NCBI GenBank assembly: GCA_030144725.1
Contig: JASKMD010000009.1
Span: 5,090,679 to 5,154,678 of the forward strand
Source: Haematococcus lacustris
Lineage: Eukaryota; Chlorophyta; Chlorophyceae; Chlamydomonadales; Haematococcaceae
Direction of reading: 5' to 3'
DNA: 64,000 bases
Below the pieces are notes generated by a model, which was given only the letters and a program-made list of their open reading frames with translations, was not told the DNA's origin and made no database searches. The position numbers and the translations under genes were made by a program. Position 1 is the first letter of the stretch. Each line of letters opens with the position of its first letter. Shown here piece by piece: positions 41,581-53,048 of this stretch.

Positions 41581-42826
41581 TCAACAGGTGGTGACGAGTG
41601 ACTCATGTTTGGCAGGGAGCTCACAGTTGAAGGCGTGGCGTGCAATGGCACCTGGAACATCACAGGGCTGGCACCTCAGTACCACTCCATGTGCTGACAC
41701 ATGGCGTACCTGTGGGGGGTGGGTATTGACTTGGCGGTGGGTATTGGCCTGGAGGTGGGTAGTAGCTGGCAGGGGGATACTGAGCAGCAGGAGGGTACTG
41801 GCCAGGGGCAGGGTACTGGCCCTGGGGAGGGTACTGACCAGCAGGGTGTGACATCCCCTGCATGCAAGCATGGCACCACATGCACATCGTGGTCACAGGT
41901 GCCTACCCCAGCCAGCAGGTTGCCAGGGTACAGCAGCGCGGCATGTGAGTGTCATGGCCTCTGTAGCCCAGCACTCTATGCTGTGTGAAGCGCGGAGGCT
42001 GGGCAGCTGGGTAGGCAGGGCTGCCCTGGGGCTGCTGGCGCCCACACCCACATTCGGGGTGAAGGTGAGGGACACATGCAGGGTGCCACGCGCGTGGTTC
42101 TTGCGCGAGTACAGCTGTACTGCCTGGCGGTCAGTGCCACGCTGACGGACAGCAGCCAGGCTGACGGTCCCGCTGCCTAGGTGGTCATCAGAACCAACTG
42201 CAGCCAGTAATCCAGAACCTTGCTGGTGGCCCTGCACAGCCCCCAGAGGCTGCTGCGCAACGCCAGCAGAGTGCGCTGACGAGCATCACTTGCCATCCTC
42301 GTCCATCAGCTTCACATTGATCTCCTTCTCTTCGAGTACTGAGAATTCGAATTCTTCATTCCACACTGCACGGCAGGCCAGGCCAGGCCTGGGAGAGTAT
42401 GCACAAGGTTCAGGCCTGGCGGCAGCATGGGCATACCTGGCTTGGTGCCACCATCGACACAAGTCCTGGACCTGTAATGCTGGTTGCCGCATGTCACCAC
42501 AGCATAGGGGTCCTGCTTGCCAAACCTGCGAGCATAGTGCACTCCAGGAGATAAATCAGCGTGACACGGCATTTTAGCACATGTGCCTGCCGTTCAAGCC
42601 TGCCAGACACGCACTCGTACATCTAGCTAAGTTTGCTCTAGGATACTTGCGTTGCTGTTAGCATGTGCTGCTGCGGCCTCGCTTGTGACCCACCAATCCT
42701 TGTCCTTCAAGCCCTCCGCAAACTCCCTGCACGCGCATCAGGTATATTAGCACGCAGCGCACGCAGATGCATGTTATTGACGGGGACTCACAGCACAAGC
42801 TTGACCTTGCCCGCTCCTGCTGCCAT
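41581..42826 (-). CDS. C2-domain protein with Pro/Tyr/Gln-rich tail, copy 1
   Basis: Exons: 42826-42792 (MAAGAGKVKLV), 42726-42694, 42525-42437, 42365-42294, 42197-42052, 41857-41710, and a tentative last exon 41651-41581. Phases agree. The C2 domain reads KVKLVLEFAEGLKDKDW, FGKQDPYAVVTCGNQHYRSR, VWNEEFEFSVLEEKEI, MDEDVGSDDHLGSGTVSL, GTLHVSLTFTPN. The Asp ligands of the calcium loops (DKDW..QDPY and DEDVGSDD) are present. The tail repeats GQYPP(P/A). C2 plus a Pro-rich tail resembles plant SRC2-type proteins that bind membranes in a calcium-dependent way. Intron 4 begins with GC (G/GCAAGT) instead of GT. The last exon differs from that of copy 2. Confidence 0.8.
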
Positions 42827-45346
42827 TGTACGGACGCACTAGCAGTAGCCTTTACGACAGCGCGCTTGCAGCGGCCTGTGTTTACAGCGGCCTGTGTTTG
42901 ATTACTCTTGGTGTAGCATGCTGAAAACCTGTACGGACGGGTAACTTGAATCAAGTTGAAGCATCCTCGGTCGCACCCTTGATGACTGCCAACCCCACAC
43001 CAGAGGCATGTTCCGTGGGCCAACCCCCACGGCCCCCACAGCCCAACTGCTGTTCCCTTGAGAAAGGGATGGGATGGGTCATTGTGGTACGTTCAGCATC
43101 ACCAGCAGAACCAAGACTAGCAGCAGCAGGTATTGTGATGTCAGGCTCAGACTTGCAAGCGGCTGCCAATGGTCACCCCCGCCATTGGCTGCACCCCTGA
43201 TAAAATCTTTCTGGTCTTTAAGAGTTTTACAGCGATTCGAGCGCAGGGCTGTGCAGCTCATCAAAGCGAAGCTAGCGGGCTGCTCGGGCTGATGTGCACC
43301 TGTGCCGGGGCGGGCGGGGGTGTTGGAAGATAGGGTCGCGTTGTGCCGGGAATGGCCTGCTTAGTGGGGCTGTGGTCAGAGAACAGCTATCGCGCTCAGA
43401 GGCCCAGCTTTTCAAATGTTTGAATTTCTTGTCGGGCGCAGGATTTCTTGTCGGGCGCGGGACCCCCCTTGACATGTGTTCTAGTGCTGTTGATATGCTT
43501 GAGAGTGCTGGTATGGCTTTTGGGCTGTCCTTGCACCACAACAGCGTGCAACTCGTGTCGCGTCACCCCATGTCAGTTTTTCATGTTTTTTTACTTTCTG
43601 GACAATTTTTCAGAGTCCAACCATGACGTCAAATGATAAACTGCCAGTTCTATGCTGCTCCTTGCGTGGGCTTCAAACGTCTAATCAGGACAGAAGTGCG
43701 ATGTCATCATGTTTGGGCCGTTTCATGAGTGGGCGGTCAACTTTTTCCCAGCTCAGTTTCTACATGTTTTTGACCAATTCTTGCTGCGCGTGGTTGCTCG
43801 GAAGTCGCAGGCATTAATGATCAGAGCATCCTGCAATTTCGCAACTTGGCAGCAACTTGCACATGGCACAGGTTCAGCAGCAATCCGCCGTCGCGGTCAC
43901 GCCTCCAGCTTGGGAGATGGTATCGATGCGTGCTGGGACGCAGCGGCACTGTCGCGTGCTGACCTGAAAATTTGAAATGTCCTTCGCGGGTTGGGGCCAG
44001 CCACCCGGCAATTCGCTGGGGCTGGCTCCACTCTAGTTAGGCCATAAGCAGCTCATCGCACCAATCGGCGGCCTCATCCGTGCAGAAACGAGAAAGTTTC
44101 TATCTCTTGAGCCACGGGGGTGCGGCCAATGGCGGGGGTGACCCAATGGCGCCACCACATAGGATCCATGTCACATGGAACAGCCTATGCATGTATTGCT
44201 TATGGGCTAGGTCAAGCCGCCATACCATCAGTCAGTGACGGTTGCGGATTGGTAGACTATAATCTACATCGTTCCACCTCGTCTGCACAACTTATGCCAG
44301 CGCAGCACTGTAGTGGACAGCATCATCATGTGTGAGCTAACACAGCTTGTATGGTTCCTACCGCACATTGATGTGGAATGTGCCTCTATTGCAGACGACC
44401 AAGCACCGAAGCGTGTCTTCCTCCCCTCCTTCCCTGGTCCTCAGCCACAAAAGTGACATCCTTCAAATGTCTGAAAATGGAGGGCCTAGCCACACAAGCA
44501 GCACAGCTTCCGACCCAAGGTGCGCAGGGAAGGTGCCGAGGTGGTCACCTGGCACTGGCCATGGACACCATGCATGTCGCCTGTCCACATGTACATAGCC
44601 TGTTCACGAACCCCCTACCTGGTTCTAATGCTCAGGCAGCTGAGGCCACCAACCCAGCAAAGCTGTCACAGCATGTGTGACAGTCAGGAGCGTGACTGTG
44701 CAGAATGCGTGACTCACACATCCCATTGCGTGAGAGGCAGTTATTAACAAAGCAATACCGTGAAGTCTGGCTGCCTAGGTGGCTGCCTACCCTGAGGTCT
44801 TAAAGGTTCACGAGGTCACACTTAGGACCTAAGTGATAGGGCACTTCCTTGTTATTCGTCTGCATGATGTTCACAACCACATATCCGACATCCCTTATTG
44901 TCTATGCACCACGGTAACCTGCGCAGGCAGTACAGCATGCATTCATGACACCAGCTTCATCCATGGGGCATCAACGGCCAGCAAAGCCCCACAAAAGCAT
45001 CAGCAAAGGCATTGGCTAAGGCTAGAGTGGTGAGGCATTGAGGAGCAAGGAGGCCAGGGTCGGCATAGCCAGCAGGATGAGCCCATGGCCAGCAAGGTGC
45101 AGCATAAACGGGCCAAGCGCACAAGGAGGGCAGGACGAGGGCGAGCCGCAGGGCATGGTTACAACACAGCGCCACAGAAGCAGAGCTGGCCAGGTTAATG
45201 TTGAGGTGGGTCGCAGAGCTGGCTACAAGCAAGCCCAGGGCAGGCAGGATTGTAATGACAGGATGGTGGCCTGCTGCTTATGGCACAGGGGTTGACTCAG
45301 GTGCAGCTTGAAATGAGCTAAGCGTGGATAGCCACACAGGGCTGGG
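42827..45346. other. Spacer between the two C2 genes; one old Fanzor scrap
   Basis: 44632-44665 reads, on the minus strand, as GGTTGGTGGCCTCAGCTGCC, identical to part of the old Fanzor copy at 14020-14040. 43430-43460 repeats TTTCTTGTCGGGCGC in tandem. 43560-43800 is T-rich. No gene is supported. Confidence 0.4.
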
Positions 45347-46881
45347 TCAGCACCTTGCCATGAAAACACTGAAGTGGGCCGAGCACTGACTGCATGGTAT
45401 CCTCAAGGAGTACCCACCAGGGTAGGCCGCAGGAGGGTAGCACGCTGCAGGGGGGTACCCAGGCTGGGGGTAGCTTGTGGGAGGGTAGCCTGCAGCAGGT
45501 GGGTACTGGGCTGGTGGATACTGCCCAGGAGGTGGGTACTGAGCGGGTGGATAACCTGCAGGCACACCATGACACCCTCAGCCGCATACCACCCCTGACA
45601 TCACCAGCTTGCCGGCTACACCGCCACCAACGGCAGTTTGCCGCCGCCGCACCAACCAATCCCTGCTTGACCAAGCTGCCTTCCCAACCTGGATGGTAGA
45701 GAAAACTCTAGGTTGCTCACAGCTGGTTGGTAGCTACCTTGCTAGCAGTGTCTACCTTCCGTTCTGAACCACCAGCTCAGCACTGACCTGCTGGAGGGGG
45801 GTAGCCAGCTTGAGGGTACTGGCCAGCAGGGGGATATTGGCTGGGGGGCGGGTAGCATGCCGGTGGGTATTGACTTGGCGGTGGGTATTGGCCAGGTGGT
45901 GGGTAGTAGCTGGCAGGGGGATACTGAGCAGCAGGAGGGTACTGGCCAGGGGCAGGGTACTGGCCCTGGGGAGGGTACTGACCAGCAGGGTGTGACATCC
46001 CCTGCATGCAAGCATGGCACCACATGCACATTGTGGTCACAGGTGCCTACCCCAGCCAGCAGGTCACCAGGGTACAGCAGCATGGCATGTGAGTGTCATG
46101 GCCTCTGTAGCCCAGCACTCTATGCTGTGTGAAGCGCGGAGGCTGGGCAGCTGGGCAGGCAGGCCTGCCCTGGGGCTGCTGGCGCTCACACCCACATTCG
46201 GGGTGAAGGTGAGGGACACATGCAGAGTGCCACGCGCGTGGTTCTTTCGCGAGTACAGCTGTACTGCCTGGCGGTCAGTGCCACGCTGACGGACAGCAGC
46301 CAGGCTGACGGTCCCGTTGCCTAGGTGGTCATCGGGTCCACCTAAAGAACAAAGGAGTCCCAACAGAGAGCATAAGCAAGGGTGGCTCATGGCTGCAAAC
46401 CCTGGCTGTCCTTACTTACAGTCATCATCCATTAGCTTGATGTGAACCTCATTTTCATTCACTACTGTGAAATTGAAGTCTTGGTTCCAAACTGCACGTC
46501 AAAACAGGACAGCAATGTGTCAGCAGCACGACATGGCTCGTGCATGCGTTGGGATTCTACCAGGTTCAGGCCTGGCAACAGCACGGGCATACCTGGCTTG
46601 GTGCCACCATCGACACAAGTCCTGGACCTGTAATGCTGGTTGCCGCATGTCACCACAGCATATGGGTCCTGCTTGCCAAACCTGCGAGCATAGTGCACTC
46701 CAGGAGCAAGTTAGCGTGACACGGCATTTTAGCACATGTGCCTGCCGTGCAAGCCTGCCAGACACGCACTCGTACATCTAGCTAAGTTTGCTCTAGGATA
46801 TTTGCGTTGCTGTTGGCATGTGCTGCTGCGGCCTCGCTGGCGACCCACCAATCCTTATCCTTCAAGCCCTCCGCGAATTCC
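45347..46881 (-). CDS. C2-domain protein with Pro/Tyr/Gln-rich tail, copy 2 (first exon not found)
   Basis: Exons homologous to copy 1: 46881-46849, 46681-46593, 46491-46420, 46341-46196, 46001-45788, plus a last exon 45555-45347 that continues the GYPPAQYPPPG repeats and ends ...FSVFMARC. Phases agree throughout. Exon 3 is identical to copy 1 at protein level and exon 5 nearly so. Exon 4 is very different (VWNQDFNFTVVNENEVHIKL). Calcium-loop Asp residues are kept (DDDCGPDDHLG). The exon encoding MAAGAGKVKLV in copy 1 has no counterpart above 46881. The upstream sequence is unrelated, so the copy is 5'-truncated or uses another first exon. Intron 4 has a normal GTAAGT donor. Confidence 0.75.
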
Positions 46882-47190
46882 CTGCACGCACGTCGGTGTG
46901 CCAGGACAATGAGTAACACCTTGTTGCTACTGGGCGACACGGTCGAGGTGCAGCTGCGAGGAAGCTATGCCTAGCACTCACAAAACAAAACGTATTCTGC
47001 CTGCTGTCAGTGCCATCTGCGCAATATGTGTGGTGTGGACGTTGTGGCTGGTTGTGTGTTTCCGATGTCTTTCCTTCAAGCAAACAGTGTACCGTTCAAA
47101 AATGCATGCTCGCTGCCAGGTAGCTGCAGGGTAGGTTGTCAGTTAAGCGGAGTACTTGTCGCACACTTCATGTTACATCAGCTGCTGGCT
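46882..47190. other. Spacer, no recognised gene
   Basis: This is the unrelated sequence upstream of C2 copy 2. I see no start exon with the correct phase (two bases over) for the exon at 46881. Confidence 0.4.
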
Positions 47191-47333
47191 TTGATGCCCA
47201 AGGCACTGGTAAGGAGTTTTCCAGGGTGTGGAACCACTAGGACATCTGCTGCAGAGCCTAATCAGGATATTTGCTACAAAGCCTTATATGCTTGCCTGAT
47301 GGTGAAGCCGCCTGTTATCTCTTGCTATAGCCT
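47191..47333 (+). repeat. Dispersed repeat, partner at 15671-15813
   Basis: The same sequence as at 15.7 kb. Its end (TGCTATAGCCTT) is directly followed by the 3' terminus of Fanzor copy E. Confidence 0.85.
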
Positions 47334-47338
47334 TCAGC

Positions 47339-47980
47339 ACCTTGGCTCTCAACCTTGAGCCTTCATTGCAGTCGAACACACTAATTGTGAACCACTACAA
47401 AACAGTGTCTTTTCTGTGTGGAGTTCCCATCGCATGGCATGCTCATGGCCTACACATGGCATACACATGGTCATGGTCGCCTACCACCTACAGCATTGCC
47501 TGACCCCTGTGACAGGGCGATGCATAGAGTTGGCATGACAAAACATGCACTGATTGAAAGCTGATGACAGCTCAAGATAGGGGGGACACACACTAATGTG
47601 CCCCAGCAGGCTGCTGCTGCTGCTGCTGGGCCTTGGGTGGCTTGTCTCGCAGCCGCTTGTAGCCCAGGCCAGGGTACTCCTTGCCCTTGGCTGGCAGAGC
47701 TCCCTGCTCTGGCCAGTAGCACAGCTCCAGCGGCCTCCACTTGCTCTCCCCAATGCGCTGCATGTTCAGCGCTGCATTGCAGTCCCTGTCCAGCCACCTG
47801 CCTGGCTGTGGTGCTTGCTTTGCCTTGGCAGCCTTGCCCTGGGCCTTGGTGGGCCCAGCTGCCTCTGGCTCAGCCTTGGTGCGCTTGCTGCGCTTGGCTG
47901 GCAGGGGAGTGCTGGGCCCAGGCTCTGAGGCTGCTGGCTGTGAGGCTTCCTGGCTGCTGCGTGGGGCCTGTGGGGGCTTG
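47339..47980 (-). mobile_element. Fanzor element, copy E (5'-truncated)
   Basis: The minus-strand 3' end (CAAGGT) lies at 47339, followed outward by GCTGAAGGCTATAGC. The 3' module spans 47339-47592. The coding remnant 47593-47980 runs from KPPQAPRSSQEASQ through GRWLDRDCNAALNMQRIG to the Gln-rich end. Upstream of 47980 similarity stops. No matching direct repeat was found, so the 5' end may be rearranged. It lies just downstream of the EF-hand gene. Confidence 0.75.
47593..47980 (-). pseudogene. Fanzor C-terminal remnant, copy E
   Basis: About 129 codons, open, starting in the linker before the basic motif PAKRSKRTKAEP and containing the RuvC-III Asp (LDRDCNAALN) and ELCYWPEQGALPAKGKEY. It uses ALPAKG where copies A, B, D and G have KLPAKG. 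It lacks the RTS and Cys motifs, so it is non-functional. Confidence 0.7.
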
Positions 47981-48226
47981 TGCAGCCTGGCATTCCAGGG
48001 TTTGCTGCTCTCGTCATACCCATCTACACCTTGATGGCGTAACGGAGGCCAGTCAGCTGCATGGCACAGCTCGAATGGCCCTTTTGCACGCTCACCAGCT
48101 GCAGGTTGTGCCGAGCTGCTGTCCCTGTCACCCACTGGGGGGCTGGCTGAGGTGGACTTGGTGCTGGATGCGAGGGAGTGGAAAGTCTCTCAATTTGTCG
48201 CAGGCACCAGGCATCAGGCACAGCAG

Positions 48227-49907
48227 CTATTCCACTGAGTCTGCATCGCTGTCCCTGTCGGCTGCTTGCAGGATCTTGAACTGCTTGTGCTGTGATGTCA
48301 CATACCTGCATGGTACAGCACAGCATGCAGCCCATGCAATGCACGTTGGGCTAAAGCTGCAGCTGTGACGTCCAAGGTTAGCAGGCCTCAGTCAGCAGCT
48401 TTCAGTTGCTGGTTGCAGGCATATGGGCATATGGGCCTACAGGCGCAGGCGAGTATTTGACGCTCCCCCTTCTGCATGCTGCGAAGCTGGCTGCAAACAA
48501 GCAAAGGCTGATGGCATTCTCTCCATGCGACCTGCTGCTGCCACCCCGCACGGCAGCCTAGACAGCTGGCTATTGCATGGCTTGACATCTGAGGTTGGCA
48601 CTCAACTCTAGCTGGGTACCATTGCGAGGGTTTACAGGGTAAGGTTCACAGGCCTCGTTAGGCAGCTTTCAGTTGCTGGTTGCAGGCATATGGCTGCTGC
48701 AATCCACGCTGCTTCCAACTTACCACGCCTCAAACTCCTGGAAAGACACCTCGCCTGACCCGTCCACATCCATTTCCTTGAACATGGCGTGAATGTCATG
48801 GGGCTCAAAACCTGTCGAGCAGGTGCAAGAGCAACCTTGCAAAAATACGACAACATGCCAAGTGCTATCCCAACAACGTCACACTCAGGCTGCCCCACAC
48901 CTCACACCAAAGCCAATACAGCAGGACCCTGCTCTACCCACCTACAACAGCCCCCTTGTCCCTCACTAGGGCCTCCATTTGAGCCGGATCAGTAGTACCC
49001 ACTAGCAGCCACTAGCGGGATTATACTAGTGGGCAATAGTGACCCGACTCAAACAGTGTTATTGGGCTGTGTGGAGTAAACCCAGTGCACATGGCACATG
49101 AGCCGCCTACCACCTACAATATCGCCTGACCACAAGGGCTATGTGTAGAGTTGGCATGACCTGCATGCACTAATTGTAAGCTGATGACAGCTCAACAAAG
49201 GGGGCACACACTACTGTGCCTCAGCAGGCTGCTGCTGCTGCTGGGACTTGGGTGGCTTGTCTCGCAGCCGCTTGTAGCCCAGGCCAGGGTACTCCTTGCC
49301 CTTGGCTGGCAGCTTCCCCTGCTCTGGCCAGTAGCACAGCTCCAGCGGCCTCCACTTGCTCTGCCCAATGCGCTGCATGTTCAGCGCTGCATTGCAGTCC
49401 CTGTCCAGCCACCTGCCTGGCTGTGGTGCTGGCTTTGCCTTGGCAGCCTTGCCCTGGGCCTTGGTGGGCCCAGCTGCCTCTGGCTCAGCCTTGGTGCGCT
49501 TGCTGCGCTTGGCTGGCAGGGGAGTGCTGGGCCCAGGCTCTGAGGCTGCTGGCTGTGAGGCTTCCTGGCTGCTGCGTGGGGCCTGTGGGGGCTTGCGTGG
49601 GGCCACTACAGGGCACCACATCATGCCCCGCACCGGCTGCACCGGCGGCACCTACCTACAACAGCCATGGCATGACTGAACTCCTCCTGATCCAAGGTGC
49701 CACTGCGATTGTCGTCATAGATGGCAAAGATTGATTTCACCTCGGCCACAAGCTCTTCATCGGGTGGAGCTGCCGGCGCAAACTCCTGCGTGGTGCCCAT
49801 GGCATAAGCAATAATGACTTGCATGCCAGCTCATGAACGGAGCTGTCAACATGGTCTCCCGCAGCATATCGACACCCCTACCGTGCCCTTGCCTTGCCCT
49901 TGCAATC

Positions 49908-49942
<35 letters not shown>

Positions 49943-52900
49943 CTAGCCCTCCAGGTCTTTGCTGATTGCATGTGTCCTTCCACTGCCCCGCTGCTGATCA
50001 GACAAGAGCATAGCCTGTGACCCTGAGATGATCCCCATGTGAAAGTGAGGGCTGAACATGGGTGAGGGCAGCTTGACCCCTCAGGGGCTCAGGTGGCGAC
50101 CAGGTCATGACTGCAGTTGAAACCCTTTGATGCATGGTTTGTTGGCGACCAGGTCATGACTGCAGTTGAACCCCTTTGCCCAAGGCAGGCTGGGTGGTGA
50201 GGGTAGCTGCACTCACGTCCGGGCGCGCCAGTCGGATCATCAGTGCCACATCTGCCTTCGAGGCCTCAGGAAACAGGCAGCACAGCAGCTCCTGCAGTTG
50301 GCGGGGACGTGCAGGCAGGAGGTTAAAACGTCTGGTAAGAATAAGCTGGGTAGGTTGTCATCCAATAGCATTGGGCATGCAGGCGCATCTGCATGCTGGC
50401 AGTCCAACTTAGTGTATCTGCAATTTGGTGGCACTTTGCAAATTCTGAAGTTAGTGAGGAGCCTCAGCAGCACTGGTCGGTCTCAAAGCCTCAGGGCCGG
50501 GCACATGATGTGGGTAGCTGAATGGCACCCTGATGGATGCGCCTTCTATGACTTGCCTCAGCTTAGGTTGGTATCAAGGCGGCTGATGGTGTGGTGGACA
50601 TGGGCTGGTGCTCACCCGGAAGGAGATGCTGCCGTCCTTGTTGCGGTCCATGGACTTGAAGATGGAGGTGGCCATGTGCGCTATATGGGGCTGCTTTCGC
50701 TTCATGTACCTGTTGCGGCAGGGCAGTCAGTGATGACTTTCTGACAGGGAGTCAGACTTGGCAGCATAGACAGTGAAAGCATGGAAGCATATGAACACAA
50801 CCGCATGAAAACCACAGTAGCAAAAATCCTAATCTATAACGGTTCTTCATTGAGGTGGGTGTGCCAAGGGCAGGGGGTGAGGGGCCGAGGTCTGCTGATT
50901 GCCCACCATGTGGCCCCACCCCCATGTGACCTGCTAGGTGCCATGGCTCAGATGCAATGCGCACTGTGTTTGCGCACTAACTTCTTGCTTAAGCAGCACC
51001 AAACAGCCTGGGTCTGGACACTGACAAAGCTCCCAAAAGATACATAAAGGACCATCAGGACGCCTCAGCAATGTCCAGCGGCTGTGCCAGGTGCCGGTAC
51101 CAGATGGCTTAGTCTTGACATGCTATGGGTGCCATAACAACAACAGTGCTGCAATGGCAACCTCTTCAATGTGTACCAAAGGATAGAAGCCCCATGCCTC
51201 ACCTCTTGAACTCAGACAAGGAGATGAAGTGGTTCTTGTCAATGTCCAGTTCCTTGAACAACTCCCACAGGTTCTTCATGGACTGCTTGCTGGAGGCAAG
51301 GTGAGTGGACAGCACAGAGGCAACTGCATGGCTTGCGTGAAACCCCAAAGTGCTTGAAATCACACCCGTTGCCAACATGAGTGCCTCACTGCCTCGCCTT
51401 GCAAGGGAGTGCTGCTGGGCGCCCATGGCACCCATTGCATGCTGCACATGGCAGACATGTGTTGCAGAGCAATGCAGGATGGCAGCTGGGACATGGCGTG
51501 CATGCAGCCAGCCCACTCTTACTTGACGACCTCCAGCCCAAAGCACTTTGTGTGTGATCTGGCATTCATGACGCTGCTGCCTGGGATGACGTGGTTGCGA
51601 GGCAGTTGGGTGCTCAGCTTGTCCATGTCGTAGTACTGCTGCAGCAGAACATGGCAGCGGTGGATAACCTGCAACCAGCAGGACATGGCAGCGGTGAATG
51701 ACCTGCCAGCAGCAGTACATGGCTGCCTTGCAAGGCACCCCAGCCTGCAGCGACAGCGCAGAGGCTGAGGCAAGAGGACGAGATGTTGCTGTTGGACAAG
51801 GCTTCCACCTGCTGGGGCGGCTCAAGTGTGCAGGCCTTGGAACCAGCAGCTGGGCTGGAGCCAGTGTAGCAAACTGGGTGTGGTGTCCTCACAAAGAAGG
51901 GTGAGTGTGTGACAGTTGGGCGGTTCATTTTATGATCATGGTAGAGGGCTATCCCGTCCAGAAAGCTGCTGGGTGTTTGGTTGCCCCAACCCAGATTATT
52001 TGGATACACAGAGGGTACATAGTCCCACCGGCTGATGCATTCCTTCTGTTTGGTAAGGTTGGCTTAGGCTATACCCTGCCGTGCAGGCAGGGGATACTGG
52101 GCCACCCATTCTCAATCCCAAGTACAATTGTGCCTTTTGAGCCGTCACTAGCTTACATCGGTGCATGTTTCATGCAGACACTAGGCCATAGACCTGTCAC
52201 AGGGGTCAGGCAATAGTGTAAGTGGAAGGCGCCAATGCCATGTGCATGGGGACCTATCTGCATACAGATGAAACCACCCCTAGTGAGGGGACCTGATTCT
52301 GCCGTTGCGTTGCCTGCTGAGCTGATGAGGGAGGTGCTGCCATAAGGTCAATGATCCCACTCGTGGGTCAGGCACTGGCTGGTCACTGTTCATGTGTGAT
52401 GTTGAGCACTCGTCGACTTTGGCAGGCAGTCTCAGTACATTGATGTGCCTTGTGACCCTAAGGGCTGGTGACGAAGGTTGCATATGTCTGCCTGGTACGC
52501 TGCTTGGTCTTGGCCATATGCAAGATGGGCATGGAAACTGGTGACACGCTCCATGGTACCTTCTGAAGGTGTTAAGGTAGGTGCCTGCTATGGCAGCTAT
52601 CTTCAGCTAGCCGCTGGAGGGAATGAAACCTATGCAATGGCTCTGACCTGTGTGAACTCATCCTCTGAGATGGCACCATCCCCACTGATGTCCAGCTTTG
52701 AGAACAGTGTTTCTACTGTCTTCCAGCTGATGCCAGCCTGCAAATGCGACCGATGTGACATGGAAGCAGCGACAATGGCTAGCCCTCAGAGCAGATGTGC
52801 CAATGGCAGTAAGCTCTTACAGAACTAGTATTGACCATGTAGGCGTACAGTTCATGGCTAGTGATTTTCGGCTGCTCTCCCTCGTCGCCCTCCCGGCTTG

Positions 52901-53048
52901 CACATATGGCTTTGAACATGCCGCTTGCAACCCTGTCGATGTCCGCATGCTTTGGCACATTACCCTGCCCGCCAAACAGCGTCAACAAAGCCTTCTTTAA
53001 TGCTCTCTCGCCCTGCCGAAACTCGCCCTTCAACCGTGCGGGCGGCAT
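48227..53048 (-). CDS. Multi-EF-hand calcium-binding protein
   Basis: Nine exons: 53048-52821, 52737-52648, 51668-51523, 51289-51203, 50709-50616, 50291-50217, 49785-49656, 48811-48724, 48305-48227. Phases fit at each junction, giving 338 residues and a TAG stop. Five canonical 12-residue loops are seen: DISGDGAISEDE, DIDKNHFISLSE, DRNKDGSISFRE (split by an intron before the last Glu), DDNRSGTLDQEE and DVDGSGEVSFQE. The first exon (MPPARLKGEFRQGERALKKA) may hold a degenerate sixth. The exon at 51668 (KLSTQLPRNHVIPGSSVMNA) is a non-EF linker. The protein is a likely calcium sensor without a catalytic domain. Its partner is unknown, and it is not obviously centrin, CDPK or calcineurin B. Fanzor copy G lies in the intron between the last two EF-hand exons. 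A short tandem duplication (GCAGGTTATCCACCGCTGCC type) precedes the 51668 exon. Confidence 0.85.
49060..49640 (-). mobile_element. Fanzor element, copy G, inside an EF-hand gene intron
   Basis: A coding remnant from GMMWCPVVAPRKPP through LDRDCNAALNMQRIGQSKWR to the TAG at 49211 is open. Its 3' module (49210 down to about 49060) is diverged and lacks the terminal hairpin, so this copy is older or its end was deleted. It is inserted in the intron 49655-48812 in the same orientation as the host gene. Confidence 0.7.
52130..52335 (+). mobile_element. Solo 3' module of the older Fanzor subfamily
   Basis: It aligns with the 3' part of the old copy at 14590-14781: CCTGTCACAGGGGTCAGGCA, GTGGAAGGCGCC, and the end GATGAGGGAGGT, followed by GCTGCC. 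It lies in the intron 52647-51669 of the EF-hand gene, opposite in orientation to that gene. Confidence 0.6.

Noticed and set aside
51599..51720. Integrase or recombinase-like repeats near GTTATCCACCGCTGCC
   Set aside because: This is a short local tandem duplication at an exon boundary of the EF-hand gene; no recombinase motif.
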